DNA from: Rothia nasimurium
Lineage (GTDB): Bacteria; Actinomycetota; Actinomycetes; Actinomycetales; Micrococcaceae
Length of the DNA stretch: 64,000 bases
Assembly (NCBI RefSeq): GCF_928382285.1
Contig: NZ_CAKMSS010000002.1
Span: 291,275-355,274, forward strand
Reading direction: 5' to 3'
In this document: in pieces, positions 36,079 through 44,946 of the stretch
Layout: each line of letters starts with the position of its first letter
Position numbering within the stretch: the first letter of the stretch is position 1
Notes under the pieces: generated by a model
Database searches by the model: none
The model's input: the letters and a program-made list of their open reading frames with translations, nothing else
Told to the model about the DNA's origin: nothing
Program-made: the position numbers and the translations under genes

Positions 36079-37278
36079 CTAGCGGGTGCGTGCAGTGGCT
36101 TCTCTCGCAGTCAGCCCCATAATCGCTGAGAGAAGAGCAAGAAGTGTCAGTACCGCCCCCGCAATGAGCAGGTTGAGGGCCAGGCCGTTATGGTAGCTGG
36201 CGAAAGATGCGGTGATGGTTTCAGACAGTTTTTGCAAGAAAAGGACGGCCGCGTTGCTAGCCGGTAGCTGTATCCCGGCGGTGAGCGAGGCACCGCCACC
36301 CAGGAGGCCAGCGATCCAGAGTAGGGCTGCTGCGCTGAAGGCGATGAAGGCTAGGTAGGCGAAGCGGTTGCGGGGCCAGAGCAGGAACCCGAGCAGGGCG
36401 GATACGCCACTAACCACCAGCAGGGGCTGCCAAAGGGAGGCCAGCCATATCAGGGTATTGACAGTGGAATTGATAGGCCAGATGTTCTGCCCCGTATCCA
36501 GGGTGATGGTACGGCCGGGCAGGCTTGAGGTATCAACACCAAAGCCGGTCGCCGACTGCACAGACGCCCCGGCCTGGTCGTAGAGGGCAGAAAGGTCAAG
36601 CACCGCCGGGCGACTTTCACCCGAGAAGTTATAGGCGTGGGTATCTGAAATCACCTGGGCCCACAGCTGGGGGTAGGCATCGGAGGTCACCAGCGAGTTG
36701 GTAGCCCCGTCGACCAGGGTGTAGGTCTGGTCATAGAGCCAGTTCTGCACTCCCCCGTACCAGGCGGTGGAGTTCCCGTCGCCCAGGTAGGTTTCAATAG
36801 CGGGTGAGGCCATGATGTCGTCGGTAACGGCGCTTGCCAGACTGGTTTGGAAGTCCTGGTCGTAGGCGATGGACTCGGTCATCGCCGCAAAGTTTTCGGT
36901 ATCTACCAGGGTAGTTTGCGCCCAGTAGGCTGTAGCTGCGGTCAGCCCGGTAGCTAGCGTAAAAAGGGCTAGCAGGACGCAGAGAAAACGCCTGGCCAGG
37001 CTAAAGGCCGGACGGCGGTGCTGGCGTCGAGGCACCCGTGGGGGCGTGTAGGACGCCACCGGGGCGGACGCTACCCCCTGCGCCTGCGCTTCAGGCGGGT
37101 AGGACCCCTGGGTATAGTGAGCCGAGGCCGGCTCTGCATAGGGGTGGGTGTAGCCCTGGGGCTGCTGGGCATAGGCTGCCTGGGCTGCTTCTTGGGCGCG
37201 CTGATTTTCGGCCTGAACGTAAGGGTTCGTCCAGTTGCCGTCGCCGTAGTCTTCTGTGCTCTTGCGGGTACCCGTCAT
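36079..37278 (-). CDS. Membrane protein with Pro/Gln-rich N-terminus, unknown function
   Basis: This 399-residue protein has a disordered Ala/Gln/Tyr/Pro-rich cytoplasmic N-terminus (1-90), one membrane helix (about 95-118, [20 protein letters not shown]), an extracytoplasmic domain of about 160 residues with [20 protein letters not shown], and three more helices (about 285-392). The extracytoplasmic part resembles the repeated unit of actinobacterial membrane proteins annotated only as hypothetical. TACTAT (37285-37290) lies 6 nt before the ATG, leaderless-style. It is divergent from xseA across palindromic element copy 2. Confidence 0.75.
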   Translation of the reverse strand: MTGTRKSTEDYGDGNWTNPYVQAENQRAQEAAQAAYAQQPQGYTHPYAEPASAHYTQGSYPPEAQAQGVASAPVASYTPPRVPRRQHRRPAFSLARRFLCVLLALFTLATGLTAATAYWAQTTLVDTENFAAMTESIAYDQDFQTSLASAVTDDIMASPAIETYLGDGNSTAWYGGVQNWLYDQTYTLVDGATNSLVTSDAYPQLWAQVISDTHAYNFSGESRPAVLDLSALYDQAGASVQSATGFGVDTSSLPGRTITLDTGQNIWPINSTVNTLIWLASLWQPLLVVSGVSALLGFLLWPRNRFAYLAFIAFSAAALLWIAGLLGGGASLTAGIQLPASNAAVLFLQKLSETITASFASYHNGLALNLLIAGAVLTLLALLSAIMGLTAREATARTR

Positions 37279-37334
37279 GCTTGCATAGTAGCCGGTCTTA
37301 CTGAGTATTTGCTTGAGCAGTTCTTATAGGGGGA

Positions 37335-37432
37335 GCAGGCTCACAGCGAAGCTGCTGGCTCGGGGCTGGCGTGAATCACCTTGTGAGCGCTAGCGAACCG
37401 GGTGAGAGGGTCGGCAGCGAGCGTGAGCCTGC
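37335..37432. repeat. Palindromic structured element, copy 2 (upstream of xseA)
   Basis: Arms GCAGGCTCAC (37335-37344) and GTGAGCCTGC (37423-37432), extended inward by an imperfect helix, enclose the same core as the element at 22807: CTGGCTCGGGGCT, GGCGTGAATC (37368-37377), a hairpin around CTAG, and GAGAGGGTC (37404-37412). Here it lies between divergent genes, so it cannot be just a terminator. Confidence 0.8.
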
Positions 37433-37521
37433 GTAACCTTTCAAAAACCCACAGCAGAAAGAAGACAGTTTTTCTCGGCTCAATGCTTAAAGTGTCAGCC
37501 AGCGGTGGTAGAAGTAGGTGT

Positions 37522-38844
37522 ATGAACAGTTTTGGTGATTCGGCACCCGGCCATCTGACGCTGGCGCAGCTACAGGCCCAGCAAGAACAGCAGGCCCAGG
37601 GCACACCCCGGCAGCTAGCGGAACGTGCTGGCCAGACCAGCGTCGATAACCCCTGGCCCCTGCATGTGCTGTCGAATAAGATGCACGAGTATATTGCCCG
37701 TTGCGTACCGACCTGGGTGGAGGGGCAGATTATTGAGCTCAACCACAGGGGTCGGGTTTCTTATGTGACCCTGCGCGATATTGAGCAGGAGGTCTCGGTA
37801 TCGGTCACGGTCTGGGGCTCAGAGATGGCTAAGGTGCAGGGCCAGTTGGAGCGGGGCTCTCGGGTGGTTTTGCAGCTCAAGCCTGATTTCTGGGTGAAGA
37901 CCGGCCGCCTATCGATGCAGGGCTCTAACATCAAGCCGGTGGGTGTGGGTTCTATGCTGGAGCTTATTGAGCAGCTGCGGGGCAAGCTGCAGGCTGAGGG
38001 TCTCTTTAGTCCCGAGCGTAAGAAGCCTCTTCCCCTACTCCCCCGCCGGGTGGGTTTGATTACCGGCCGTGATTCGGACGCCATGAAGGACGTCATCCGT
38101 AACGCCTCCCTACGCTGGCCTGCCGTTGATTTTGAGGTACGGGAGGTTGCGGTGCAGGGCGTGAACGCGGTTGCCCAGGTGACGTCTGCGCTGGCTGAGC
38201 TTGATAGCCGGGATGACATCGACGTGATTGTGATTGCCCGCGGTGGCGGCTCCTTTGAAGACCTGCTGCCTTTCTCTGAGGAGGCAATGGTTCGGGCCGT
38301 TGCAGCGGCACATACCCCGGTTGTATCGGCTATTGGCCACGAGGCTGATTCTCCTCTGATGGACCATGCAGCAGATTTGCGAGCTTCGACCCCTACCGAT
38401 GCGGGTAAGCGTATTGTTCCGGACGTCCGTGAGGAGCGAGAACTCTTTGCATCGGCTCGCTACCAGTTGCAGCGAGCAGTAGATCAGTTGATAGCGGCTG
38501 AGCGGCACGGGCTAGCCCAGGTGCGTTCCCGCCCGGTTCTTGCCAACCCGGGCTCAGCCCTGCTGGCTAGGTCAGAGGATATTGAGCGGCTGCGGGCGAG
38601 GGCTTCGAGCGCAGCCGTCCACCGTCTTGCCAGGGACCGTGATCTTATTAGCCAGCTACGGGCGCGGGTTACGGCCCTGTCACCCCAGCAGACCCTGGAG
38701 CGCGGCTATGCGGTGATGCAGGACGCCTCCGGCCAGCTGGTACGCGATGCCCGCACCCTGCACGAGGGGCAAAACATTAGTGTGCGCGCGGCAGCCGGCG
38801 CTGTGGACGCAACCGTTACCGCCGTACACGAGAAAAACCACTAG
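37522..38844 (+). CDS. xseA: Exodeoxyribonuclease VII large subunit
   Basis: This 440-residue subunit forms, with XseB, a nuclease that degrades single-stranded DNA. The N-terminal OB fold (about 35-130) includes WVEGQIIELNHRGRVSYVTLRD; the catalytic domain has VGLITGRDSDAMKDVIRN, VIARGGGSFEDLLPFSEE and AIGHEADSPLMDHAADLRAS. The ATG at 37522 is chosen because the upstream frame runs back into the palindromic element and is not conserved. A weak AGG lies 5 nt upstream. It is cotranscribed with xseB, 36 bp downstream. Confidence 0.95.
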   Translation: MNSFGDSAPGHLTLAQLQAQQEQQAQGTPRQLAERAGQTSVDNPWPLHVLSNKMHEYIARCVPTWVEGQIIELNHRGRVSYVTLRDIEQEVSVSVTVWGSEMAKVQGQLERGSRVVLQLKPDFWVKTGRLSMQGSNIKPVGVGSMLELIEQLRGKLQAEGLFSPERKKPLPLLPRRVGLITGRDSDAMKDVIRNASLRWPAVDFEVREVAVQGVNAVAQVTSALAELDSRDDIDVIVIARGGGSFEDLLPFSEEAMVRAVAAAHTPVVSAIGHEADSPLMDHAADLRASTPTDAGKRIVPDVREERELFASARYQLQRAVDQLIAAERHGLAQVRSRPVLANPGSALLARSEDIERLRARASSAAVHRLARDRDLISQLRARVTALSPQQTLERGYAVMQDASGQLVRDARTLHEGQNISVRAAAGAVDATVTAVHEKNH

Positions 38845-38880
38845 AACCTGGTCAGATGCCAGGTCGAGGAAAGGAAACCT

Positions 38881-39120
38881 ATGAGCAACACCATCGAATT
38901 TAAGACCGAGCTGAATGCCACTCCGGTTGAGCAGCTGACCTACGAGCAGGCCCGCGAAGAGCTTTTGCAGGTTGTAGCCCGCATGGAGTCCGGTGCGAGC
39001 ACGCTTGAAGAGTCTATTGCCCTGTGGGAGCGGGGCGAGGCCCTTGCCCAGCGCTGCGAAGCCTGGCTCGACGGCGCCCAGGCTACCCTGGACGCCGCCC
39101 GCCAGAACCAGACGTCCTAG
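38881..39120 (+). CDS. xseB: Exodeoxyribonuclease VII small subunit
   Basis: This 79-residue helical protein holds the typical XseB core [20 protein letters not shown] followed by [18 protein letters not shown]. It binds the XseA coiled coil. GAGGAAAGGA precedes the ATG. The TAG stop overlaps the TAG stop of the convergent aminotransferase gene through a shared CTAG. Confidence 0.95.
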   Translation: MSNTIEFKTELNATPVEQLTYEQAREELLQVVARMESGASTLEESIALWERGEALAQRCEAWLDGAQATLDAARQNQTS

Positions 39121-40334
39121 TTCTGCTTGTAGTCAGCCAGGAAGTTGCCCAGACGCTCCAGGGCATCGGCCAGGGTACGGGTGTCGGGGAGGAAGACCAG
39201 GCGGAAGTGGTCGGGTTCTGACCAGTTGAAGGCCGTGCCGTGGCTCAGCAGAATCTTCTGCTCCCGCAGCAGATCAAGCATGAACTGCTCGTCGCTGGTG
39301 ATATTGAACTTATCAATATCGAGCTTGGGGAAGAGGTAGAGGGCACCCTCAGCCTGCTGCACGGTGACGCCGTCCATCTCACTGAGCATCTTGTAGGACA
39401 GATCGCGCTGCTCTTTCAGGCGTCCGCCGGGCAGAATCAGGTCGTTGATGGACTGGTAGCCGCCCAGGGCGGTCTGCACAGCGTGCTGGGCGGGGACGTT
39501 GGCACACAGGCGCATATTAGCCAGCAGGTTAATACCTTCAATGAAGGGGGCAGCCGCAAGCTTGGGTCCCGAAATAGCCACCCAACCAGCACGGTAGCCG
39601 CAGACCCGGTAGGCCTTGGAAAGACCCGAGAAGGTTAGGGTGAGCACGTCGTCGCCTGCAAAAGCTGCCACGTGGGTCATCTGGGCGCCGTCGTAGAGAA
39701 TCTTCTCGTAGATCTCATCAGCAAAAATTACCAGCTCGTGCTCCCGTGCCAGGTCAACAATCTGCTGGAGTACCTGGGGCGTATAAACAGCACCGGTGGG
39801 GTTATTGGGATTAATCACCACGATGCCGCGGGTGTTGGGGGTGATTTTTGATCTGATGTCCTCGAGATCGGGCAGCCAGCCGTCCTCTTCATTGCAGAGG
39901 TAGTGCACCGGCTTGCCCCCTGCGAGCTGGGTAGCAGCCGTCCACAGGGGGTAGTCGGGGCTGGGCACCAGAATCTCGTCCCCGTTATCGAGCAGGGCCT
40001 GCAGGGTCATAGGAATCAGCTCCGAGACGCCGTTACCCAGGTAGACGTCGTCGGTCGTGATGTTCATGATGCCCTCGTTCTGGTAGTACTGCACAATGGC
40101 GGTACGGGCAGAGTAGAGGCCACGGGAGTCAGAGTAGCCCTGGGTGTAGGGCAGGTGCTCGATGATATCCATCATGATGGTTTCAGGCGCTTCAAAACCG
40201 AAGGGCGCCGGGTTACCGATATTGAGCTTGAGAATACGGTGACCGCGCGCTTCCATACGCTGGGCTTCTTCCAGAATGGGCCCGCGAATATCGTAGAGAA
40301 CGTTTTGAAGTTTTTTTGATTGCTTGAATGCCAT
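39117..40334 (-). CDS. PLP-dependent aminotransferase, alanine (AlaA/AlaT) type
   Basis: This 405-residue fold-type I aminotransferase has its pyridoxal-binding Lys in [17 protein letters not shown], with [11 protein letters not shown] and the Asp/Tyr segment [13 protein letters not shown]. The N-terminus [20 protein letters not shown] is characteristic of the glutamate-pyruvate aminotransferases AlaA/AlaT, so the main role is probably alanine synthesis. TAATCT (40342-40347) lies 7 nt before the ATG with no Shine-Dalgarno, leaderless-style. The -10 box lies at the end of the upstream OpuAC-type gene. Confidence 0.92.
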   Translation of the reverse strand: MAFKQSKKLQNVLYDIRGPILEEAQRMEARGHRILKLNIGNPAPFGFEAPETIMMDIIEHLPYTQGYSDSRGLYSARTAIVQYYQNEGIMNITTDDVYLGNGVSELIPMTLQALLDNGDEILVPSPDYPLWTAATQLAGGKPVHYLCNEEDGWLPDLEDIRSKITPNTRGIVVINPNNPTGAVYTPQVLQQIVDLAREHELVIFADEIYEKILYDGAQMTHVAAFAGDDVLTLTFSGLSKAYRVCGYRAGWVAISGPKLAAAPFIEGINLLANMRLCANVPAQHAVQTALGGYQSINDLILPGGRLKEQRDLSYKMLSEMDGVTVQQAEGALYLFPKLDIDKFNITSDEQFMLDLLREQKILLSHGTAFNWSEPDHFRLVFLPDTRTLADALERLGNFLADYKQN

Positions 40335-40344
40335 GAGATTTAGA

Positions 40345-41529
40345 TTACCCTTTCATGCGGGTCAACCAGAAATGGGCGGCGTCGGTTTCTGAGACGGGGT
40401 TATCGCCGCTCGTGAGCGTGTTGAGGCGTACCAGAGAATCGGTGTCGAGGTTAGCAGAGACATCGTTGATGATGTCCTTGACCTGCTGGGGCAGTTCCCC
40501 GGCGCGGGTGACGGGCACGATGTTTTGCGCCAGCTGGGTGCGCTCGGGGTCCTCTAGCAGCACGAGGTTGTTAGCCGGAATCTCTGCGCTGGCTGAGTAC
40601 ATGTAGCTCATGCTGCTTGCGCCGGTGATGAGTTCCTGGGCCTGGTCTGACCGGCTATCAGCGGTCTTGCTGGCTCCCGGAGTGCAGCTGTAGTGGGTGC
40701 TCAGCGAGGTAGCACCGCTAGGGTTGGTGGCGTAGCTTTCGGGGGCAACCAGGCTGAGCTCAGAGCAGGCCTGCCCCAGGTCGCTCATGGTCTCAAGACC
40801 GTAGCGCTGGGCAGTGGCTCGGGTGACCACGTAGCCATACCGGTTGGTGGCGCTCGAGGGCGAGAGCACCTCAGCACTATCGGGCAGGGCACGGTCAACA
40901 TAGCTGACGATATCGTTGCTGCTGAGCCCGCGCACGTTCAGCGAGGTAGCGCTGGGGCTGGGCGTAGCAGTAAGACTTGGTGTAGCGGTAGGGCTGGAAT
41001 CAGCGGATGCGCCCGCACTAGCTTCTGCGCTCGCAGTCGAGTCTGGCGCGGGGCTGGTTTCTGCCGCGGCGCTAGCCCGCTCCTCTTCGATAATGGTGGG
41101 GCTAACCGCTCCGTTATCGGTGAGGTAGAGCAGCAGGTCACCAGATAAATCAGGGGTGATATGCACAAGCCCCTCTACCGGCTCGGTCGCAGTAGGGCTG
41201 GCTGTAGCGGTGGCGGCGGTGTCTATCCCCATACTGGCAAAGTAGGCGGGTCGGCTACCGTCGGTCTCAACCACCTCAACGGTGTAGCCCGCTTCTTGCA
41301 GGGCAGCCTGGTAGATATAAGCTGCGTGGCGGGTCTCAGCCGTCAGCCCGGTACCGATACGCAGGGTAGCGGTCGTGGCGGGGCTGGTCGAGACAGTTGT
41401 GTTGCTGCCGGTCGTTGAGCTACCACAGCCGCTCAGCAGAAGACCTGCGGCCGCAGCGAGAGCAACCAGCTGGGCGCGGTAGCCCTGTGCGCGTGGGCGT
41501 CCTTGTTCCTTAGTCGCTTCCCTAGTCAT
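40345..41529 (-). CDS. OpuAC-type substrate-binding lipoprotein with low-complexity insert
   Basis: This 394-residue lipoprotein (lipobox LLLSGC, Cys35) has a split periplasmic-binding fold of the glycine betaine/choline (OpuAC/ProX) class: ATLRIGTGLTAETRHAAYIY, VHITPDLSGDLLLYL, SATNRYGYVVTRATAQRYGL and a C-terminal helix ending TDAAHFWL. Two Ala/Ser/Thr/Pro-rich stretches (about 105-115 and 145-195) interrupt the domain and are unusual. No ABC permease or ATPase gene is nearby. It starts inside the upstream Nudix gene (8-bp overlap) after a strong GGGAGGG site. Confidence 0.82.
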   Translation of the reverse strand: MTREATKEQGRPRAQGYRAQLVALAAAAGLLLSGCGSSTTGSNTTVSTSPATTATLRIGTGLTAETRHAAYIYQAALQEAGYTVEVVETDGSRPAYFASMGIDTAATATASPTATEPVEGLVHITPDLSGDLLLYLTDNGAVSPTIIEEERASAAAETSPAPDSTASAEASAGASADSSPTATPSLTATPSPSATSLNVRGLSSNDIVSYVDRALPDSAEVLSPSSATNRYGYVVTRATAQRYGLETMSDLGQACSELSLVAPESYATNPSGATSLSTHYSCTPGASKTADSRSDQAQELITGASSMSYMYSASAEIPANNLVLLEDPERTQLAQNIVPVTRAGELPQQVKDIINDVSANLDTDSLVRLNTLTSGDNPVSETDAAHFWLTRMKG

Positions 41530-41998
41530 GCGAACCCTCCCGGTAGCTAGCTGCCAGCTCGCGGGCGTCCGCGTACCCTAAGAGGCGTGCAGCCTCGTCC
41601 ACCAGGGAGTAGTAGAAATGCTGGTCTAGTTCAGCCAGCGGAACCCACTCGGCCAGGTCGGTCGATCCGCCAATCTCGGCAGTAAGTTCTCCGCCGGTGA
41701 TATGGGCAGTGTAGATGGTACGCAGGGCGCAGAAAGGACGGGTTGCCCCGGCTTCGGGCTCAAAGTAGGCCGCGTGCACCCCCAGCAGGCGGTCAAGTTC
41801 CACCCGGTAACCGGTTTCTTCAAAGACTTCGCGCACGGCAGTCTCATGGGGTTGTTCGCCGGGGTCCATGCCGCCACCGGGTAGGGTCCAGCCGGGGCGG
41901 TAACCGGGAATATGCGGTACCCAGCGGGAGAGCAGAATCTTGCCGTCCTCAATCACCACGGCGTAAGCGGCCGGGCGGGTATCCATCACCAGGGGCAT
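41522..41998 (-). CDS. Nudix hydrolase
   Basis: This 158-residue single-domain Nudix protein has the box GGGMDPGEQPHETAVREVFE followed by ETGYRV, complete at every catalytic position. The MutT-like layout and C-terminal ELDQHFYYSLVDEAARLLGY suggest a housecleaning pyrophosphatase; the substrate is unknown. The ATG at 41998 follows AAGGAAG. It is coupled by overlap to the OpuAC lipoprotein gene. Confidence 0.9.
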   Translation of the reverse strand: MPLVMDTRPAAYAVVIEDGKILLSRWVPHIPGYRPGWTLPGGGMDPGEQPHETAVREVFEETGYRVELDRLLGVHAAYFEPEAGATRPFCALRTIYTAHITGGELTAEIGGSTDLAEWVPLAELDQHFYYSLVDEAARLLGYADARELAASYREGSHD

Positions 41999-42124
41999 CT
42001 CTTCTTCCTTTGTTCGTCTCTGAAAAACCAGTCTATTGCACCCTTGGCTCAGGTGCGCCGCCCTAGCGTTCGCGGGCAGCTGGCATTCCGGTTTTCTTCA
42101 GCCAAAGACGATAGGCTCGTAGGT

Positions 42125-43165
42125 ATGACAGCGACCGGGATTTTAGCAGCAGAAACAACACCCCTTGAAGAAAGCGCCGAGGCCGCCGGAACCGTAATGG
42201 CCAGGCTGGCCAGCCTAGATTTTTGGCTGGGAGCGCCTCTGCGCATACTCATTATTATCATCCTCGGGTTCGTCTTGCACGGCCTGGTGCGTGTGATCAT
42301 TCGCCAGGTCACCGACTCTATCGCCCGCGGCACCCGCAACCGGGTGGTTGCAGCAGAAGAGAAAAAGGGCGGCAAAACTAGCCGGTGGAAGACCGATACG
42401 TCTCTGGCGAGCACCCGCCAGTCCCAGCGAGCGCAGACCGTTGGCTCGGTGCTCCGGTCGGTCTCATCGATTGTGATTTGGACGGTCATGATCGTCATGA
42501 TTATCGCCGAGCTGGGCTTCAATATTGCCCCCGTCATTGCCTCAGCCGGTGTAGTGGGTGTGGCGCTTTCGTTCGGTGCCCAGTCTCTCGTTAAAGACTT
42601 CCTCTCGGGTATCTTCATCGTGGCCGAAGACCAGCTGGGCATCGGTGACTGGGTCAACTTAGGTGAGGCCGAGGGCGAGGTGGAGGCAGTGGGTCTGCGC
42701 ACCACCCAGGTGCGGGATACGGCAGGAACCCTCTGGCACGTGCGCAACGGCGAGATTCTGCGCGTGGGCAACTCTTCCCAGGGCTGGGCCCGCACCATCA
42801 TCGACCTGCCCATTCCCTACGATGCCGATATCGACGAGATGGCGAGCTTCCTCATGACCTCAATTCAAAAAGCCATCAAGCTACCCGGTATCAAAGAGAA
42901 CATCTCGGGTAAGCCCCAGTACCTGGGTGTGCAGTCTGTAACCGGCGAGTCGGTGGTACTGCGCCTGACAGTCAAGACCGCTCCCTCCGAGCAGTTCGCG
43001 GTGGGGCGTAAGCTCCGGGAAGAGCTCAAGAAGGCTATGGATCAGCGGGGCATTCGTATTCCGCTGGCTAACCAGTCGGTGATTCACAGCGAGATACACG
43101 AGGAACGCGCCGTGGTTTCATCTTCTGCCCAGAAAGCAGAAGAAAAGACCGACCAAAAGAGCTAG
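42125..43165 (+). CDS. Small-conductance mechanosensitive channel, MscS family
   Basis: This 346-residue inner-membrane protein has an N-terminal helix (about 38-65), a basic loop, a second helix (about 115-140) and the pore helix SAGVVGVALSFGAQSLVKDF, followed by the beta domain start GIFIVAEDQLGIGDWVNLGE. It releases solutes on hypo-osmotic shock, complementing the BCCT uptake system at the left edge. The ATG at 42125 follows TAGGCT (42112-42117) by 7 nt, leaderless-style; the upstream open frame overlaps the divergent Nudix gene and is not supported. Confidence 0.93.
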   Translation: MTATGILAAETTPLEESAEAAGTVMARLASLDFWLGAPLRILIIIILGFVLHGLVRVIIRQVTDSIARGTRNRVVAAEEKKGGKTSRWKTDTSLASTRQSQRAQTVGSVLRSVSSIVIWTVMIVMIIAELGFNIAPVIASAGVVGVALSFGAQSLVKDFLSGIFIVAEDQLGIGDWVNLGEAEGEVEAVGLRTTQVRDTAGTLWHVRNGEILRVGNSSQGWARTIIDLPIPYDADIDEMASFLMTSIQKAIKLPGIKENISGKPQYLGVQSVTGESVVLRLTVKTAPSEQFAVGRKLREELKKAMDQRGIRIPLANQSVIHSEIHEERAVVSSSAQKAEEKTDQKS

Positions 43166-43198
43166 CTCTCGGTTAGCCCCCTCAGCACAACTTGTTAT

Positions 43199-44125
43199 TT
43201 AGCGCTTTTTGCCCCGGGAGCCTCGGCCCGAGCCCTTAGCGCTCCCCCTGCCACCCTTCTGGGCCTGGTACTGGCGCAGGTTGCCGTTCTTCTGGGCGTT
43301 CCGCTTCTTGCGGTCTTCCGCTTCACGGCGCTTGTTGGCAGCCGCCCGCTTCCGCTTGGCCTCTTCCTTCTCGCGCCGCTGCTTCTCAAGGGCCACCTCG
43401 CGGCTATCACTACCGCGCTGAGAGGCAGCGGTGCGGCCGCGGGTAATCCCCACAAAGTCCTGGATTACCTGCTCGCGGGCGTCCTCACGCGCCTCCCGCT
43501 TCCACACCAGCAAAACCGGGTACTCACCCAGTCCCTCAACCGGGCGGTAGGTCAGGTCTTTGCGGTGGTAAAAACGGGCTACAGACATCGGCACCACCAA
43601 CAGGCCCAGCCCGGTAGCCACCAGCTCAATCGCGTCGGCCCGGTGCCTCATTTGAGGTAGCGGACGCGGGTTCTCAGCTCGGTAGTCGGCGGAAAGGTCG
43701 CGCCACTCGGGTACCTCATCGGGGCTCTGGAGCAAAAATTCTTCGGCCAGCTCGGCAACCGGAACGGTCTCGAGCACCGTCAGCAGGTGATCCTTAGGGA
43801 GTACCACCACCGGGGTTTCCCGGTAGAGTTCAATCGCATGGTAGCGCTTCTTATCGCGGGCTTCGGGCTCGTCCTCAGCGCGCACCAGCGCCATATCCGC
43901 AAAAGCATCGAGCGAAGCAAGGCCCTGCCCCTCAGCTAGGGCTACGTCGGTTAGAGGAGCCAGCGCCGAATAGCGCTCCCGCCACCGGGTAAACCACTTA
44001 CCGGGCATAACCCCGGGAACAAACCCCACGCAGAGACCGGGCACCTGCCCCACCTGCTCATAGCGGGCGGTCTGGTCGTCAACCAGCAGGTCGGGGTGGG
44101 CAAGAATCAGCTCGCTCAGGGTCAT
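43199..44125 (-). CDS. LysR-type substrate-binding domain protein without HTH, basic C-terminal tail
   Basis: This 308-residue protein has a LysR effector-type fold (about 30-225), recognisable from GLCVGFVPGVMPGKW, ETPVVVLPKDHLLTVLETVP and ELVATGLGLLVVPMSVARFY, but there is no helix-turn-helix before it. The last 80 residues are a Lys/Arg/Glu-rich tail with GGRGSAKGSGRGSRGKKR at the end. Similar HTH-less proteins occur in Micrococcales. It may bind nucleic acid through the tail; this is an inference. Its ATG overlaps the stop of the DedA-like gene (ATGA), so translation is coupled. Confidence 0.75.
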   Translation of the reverse strand: MTLSELILAHPDLLVDDQTARYEQVGQVPGLCVGFVPGVMPGKWFTRWRERYSALAPLTDVALAEGQGLASLDAFADMALVRAEDEPEARDKKRYHAIELYRETPVVVLPKDHLLTVLETVPVAELAEEFLLQSPDEVPEWRDLSADYRAENPRPLPQMRHRADAIELVATGLGLLVVPMSVARFYHRKDLTYRPVEGLGEYPVLLVWKREAREDAREQVIQDFVGITRGRTAASQRGSDSREVALEKQRREKEEAKRKRAAANKRREAEDRKKRNAQKNGNLRQYQAQKGGRGSAKGSGRGSRGKKR

Positions 44126-44607
44126 AGCTTGGTGTCTTTCGGTAGTCGCGGCATGGAACGTTTCCTGTCCCGGATTTTTACGGTGATAATGACGGCCGCC
44201 AGCAGGGTCAGCACCAGGGCGGCTACCTGCGGGTTCTCAAGCCAAAGCCAGACAACCGACATACCAACCGTTGCGTAGATGGTACCCCACATAAAAGTGC
44301 CCACCAGCATAGCTGGAATCCAGCGGGACAGGGGCATACGGGTAAAGCCGGTAGTCAAAATAACCGCAGTTTGAAAGCCCACCGTCAAGAAACAGGCGGG
44401 AACAGCCAGCACACCCCAGCGATTCACAAAATACTGAGCCCGGCGGTAGAGGGGATGGTCCATCAGGTGCTGTATCTTCTCAAAGCAGGAACCCCCAGCC
44501 TGGGCTAACCAGCCCAGAGAAAAGACGAGGGAGGTACGCACAATACCCACCACCCACATAAAGCCGATGGCGGCAACCCAGTGCAAACTTTCAAGCCATT
44601 CCCTCAC
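44122..44607 (-). CDS. DedA-like (VTT domain) membrane protein
   Basis: This 161-residue membrane protein contains NRWGVLAVPACFLTVGFQTAV and GFTRMPLSRWIPAMLVGTFM followed by WGTIYATVG, which matches short DedA/VTT-domain proteins of actinobacteria. DedA proteins act in lipid scrambling and membrane homeostasis. The GTG at 44607 lies 6 nt after TAGACT (44614-44619), the leaderless arrangement. It overlaps the LysR-like gene by 4 bp. The upstream region contains several DtxR-like half-sites, so iron control is possible. Confidence 0.8.
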   Translation of the reverse strand: MREWLESLHWVAAIGFMWVVGIVRTSLVFSLGWLAQAGGSCFEKIQHLMDHPLYRRAQYFVNRWGVLAVPACFLTVGFQTAVILTTGFTRMPLSRWIPAMLVGTFMWGTIYATVGMSVVWLWLENPQVAALVLTLLAAVIITVKIRDRKRSMPRLPKDTKL

Positions 44608-44713
44608 CCCACCAGTCTAGCCTGTTCTCAGAGTCTGACGCGGCGACGTCCACCCCTCTTCCACCAGGGATGACCCCTTCTTCTCTTAGTGACAAGGTAA
44701 AACAAGTACTTTT

Positions 44714-44754
44714 TTAGGTTCACCTACCCCGCAAAATAGGTTAACCAAAAAAAA
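44714..44754. promoter_or_regulatory. Candidate DtxR/IdeR-like sites
   Basis: TTAGGTTCACCTACC (from 44714) and ATAGGTTAACCAAAA (from 44736) each match about 13 of 19 positions of the corynebacterial DtxR consensus as I recall it. A third, weaker half-site, TTAGGTTA, starts at 44787. No regulator gene of this family is in the window. Confidence 0.4.
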
Positions 44755-44879
44755 TTTTTGCCAAAGGCTAGCCAGAGGGGGCTTAATTAGGTTATATTTT
44801 TATTACCAAATAGCCGCAAGGCCCTGTGGGAGGGCTGGCTAGGCGGTACAAAGAAGACTTTTCTTCCTGTGTGTGATGC

Positions 44880-44916
44880 AGCTAGAGGCACCTGACTGAG
44901 GTGCCTCTAGCTTTTT
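44880..44916 (+). terminator. Orphan terminator, plus-strand orientation
   Basis: A perfect 14-bp stem (44880-44893 / 44899-44912) with loop GACTG is followed by TTTT on the plus strand. No plus-strand gene lies upstream since mscS ended at 43165. It could also serve the CYTH-CHAD gene on the minus strand, though without a T tract. Confidence 0.8.
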
Positions 44917-44946
44917 AAAGAGGGTCAGCTACGAAGCCGCAGGAGT

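Larger units (their letters stand above)
44608..44946. other. AT-rich intergenic region with possible iron boxes and orphan terminator
   Basis: This 339-bp gap lies between the DedA-like gene and the CYTH-CHAD gene. It contains three TAGGTT half-sites (44715, 44737, 44788), an A8T5 run (44747-44759), a GAAG/CTTC hairpin near 44852-44867 and a strong terminator at 44880-44916. No convincing ORF is present. A plus-strand small RNA of about 100-150 nt would explain the terminator. Confidence 0.45.

Noticed and set aside
41912..42124. N-terminal extension of the MscS gene by 71 codons
   Set aside because: It overlaps the divergent Nudix gene and its leader; membrane topology and the -10-like box both favour the ATG at 42125.
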